Shown piece by piece: positions 6,786 to 7,144 of a stretch of DNA of 7,144 nt (the stretch's first letter is position 1; each line of letters begins with the position of its first letter). The notes beneath the pieces are model-generated. The model made no database searches. It was given only the letters and a program-made list of their open reading frames with translations, and was not told the origin of the DNA. A program made the translations under genes and the position numbers. This DNA is from Candidatus Bipolaricaulota bacterium (GTDB taxonomy: Bacteria > Bipolaricaulota > Bipolaricaulia > UBA7950 > UBA9294): the NCBI GenBank assembly GCA_030612485.1, contig JAUWNS010000119.1:1-7144 (forward strand), given 5' to 3'.

Positions 6786-7144
6786 GTGTCTAGCCGGTGT
6801 AAGTCCGGCGGCGGGAATTGACTGTATGCCCGCATAGTATATCCGACGTCTCTTGGAGGTGACTTTGGGAGATGAAAGCTTGGAAGTAAACGTCCTTGCC
6901 GGTGCAGGGCCAGCAAACCTTCCGGGCCGTAGCATAAAGCGAACTTTGCAGCCTCGTTACACGTCCCACACGAGAACCGGCGGTGTGGGTTGTGGATGCC
7001 GAGCCTCTACGAAGAAGGCGAAGGCTAGTGCGAACGGTGAAGGAACAGCCATGTGCAACCGTTCGGTCCACCGGGGTACGGAAGGCGGCACGGAGGGGAA
7101 AGACACGCGGAGCAAATTGGGGAGCCTCTCGATACCAGCCCATA
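6786..7144 (+). mobile_element. Group II intron, 5' portion (most of domain I), truncated by window end
   Basis: The sequence begins GTGTC, as bacterial group II introns do. It follows with the early hairpin GCCGG(tgtaagt)CCGGC at 6793-6809, and later has ggtgactttggga (6859-6871), agcaaacctt (6911-6920), aaagcgaactt (6936-6946) and ggggaaagac (7096-7105). These recall the order and spacing of domain I segments in class C-like introns such as that of Oceanobacillus iheyensis (comparison from memory). Further stems are CCCACAC/GTGTGGG (6965-6971 with 6983-6989) and CGAACGGT/ACCGTTCG (7031-7038 with 7058-7065). A possible EBS1 is GCGGC at 7085-7089, which could pair with the five exon bases GCCGC just before the intron. 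It is a self-splicing ribozyme and retroelement. A reverse transcriptase/maturase ORF would be expected beyond base 7144 but is not in view. The class is uncertain. Confidence 0.78.

Noticed and set aside
6790..7143. Minus-strand open frame of 117 codons
   Set aside because: It lies antisense to the structured group II intron RNA and its translation resembles no protein family.
6771..7144. AGCCCATA occurring at 6771-6778 and again at 7137-7144, as a possible target duplication
   Set aside because: Only eight bases, and the second copy is inside domain I of the intron rather than at its 3' end; group II introns do not make target duplications.

Overview
The window looks like an anaerobic prokaryote, most likely a bacterium. 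The base composition is moderately GC-rich by eye. Every gene has a clear Shine-Dalgarno sequence, there are candidate sigma70-like promoters, two tungsten-type aldehyde ferredoxin oxidoreductases (AORs) imply anaerobic metabolism, and a group II intron begins at the right edge. The sequence does not fix a phylum.

Bases 1-6482 form a tight minus-strand gene block, read from right to left. It starts with a dihydropyrimidinase/hydantoinase-type amidohydrolase (6482-5121) that keeps all metal ligands and the carbamylated lysine. An 88-bp gap follows, holding a good candidate promoter. Then come two adjacent, clearly paralogous AORs (5032-3191 and 3182-1272), 8 bp apart. Last is an SsnA/chlorohydrolase-like amidohydrolase (1279 to beyond base 1), which overlaps the second AOR by 8 bp and is cut by the window edge close to its C-terminus. 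The last three genes are almost certainly one translationally coupled transcript. The hydantoinase probably belongs to the same regulon, because the same 10-mer lies upstream of it and of the first AOR.

A plausible but unproven reading is a catabolic module for a cyclic amide, imide or N-heterocycle. Two hydrolases would open or deaminate the compound, and two tungstoenzymes would interconvert an aldehyde and a carboxylate with ferredoxin. No transporter, regulator, ferredoxin or pterin gene is visible. The second amidohydrolase has lost the histidine that usually acts as catalytic base in deaminases of its family, so its chemistry may not be ordinary deamination.

Bases 6483-7144 have no convincing protein gene. 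They hold the hydantoinase promoter region, a 16-nt inverted repeat with 9-nt periodicity resembling a small dispersed element, a short hairpin, and, directly after the hairpin, the 5' part (domain I) of a group II intron on the plus strand that runs off the window. The frequent GATC and CGATCG words of the gene block stop abruptly: no GATC occurs after about 6410. This marks the right end as compositionally different DNA.
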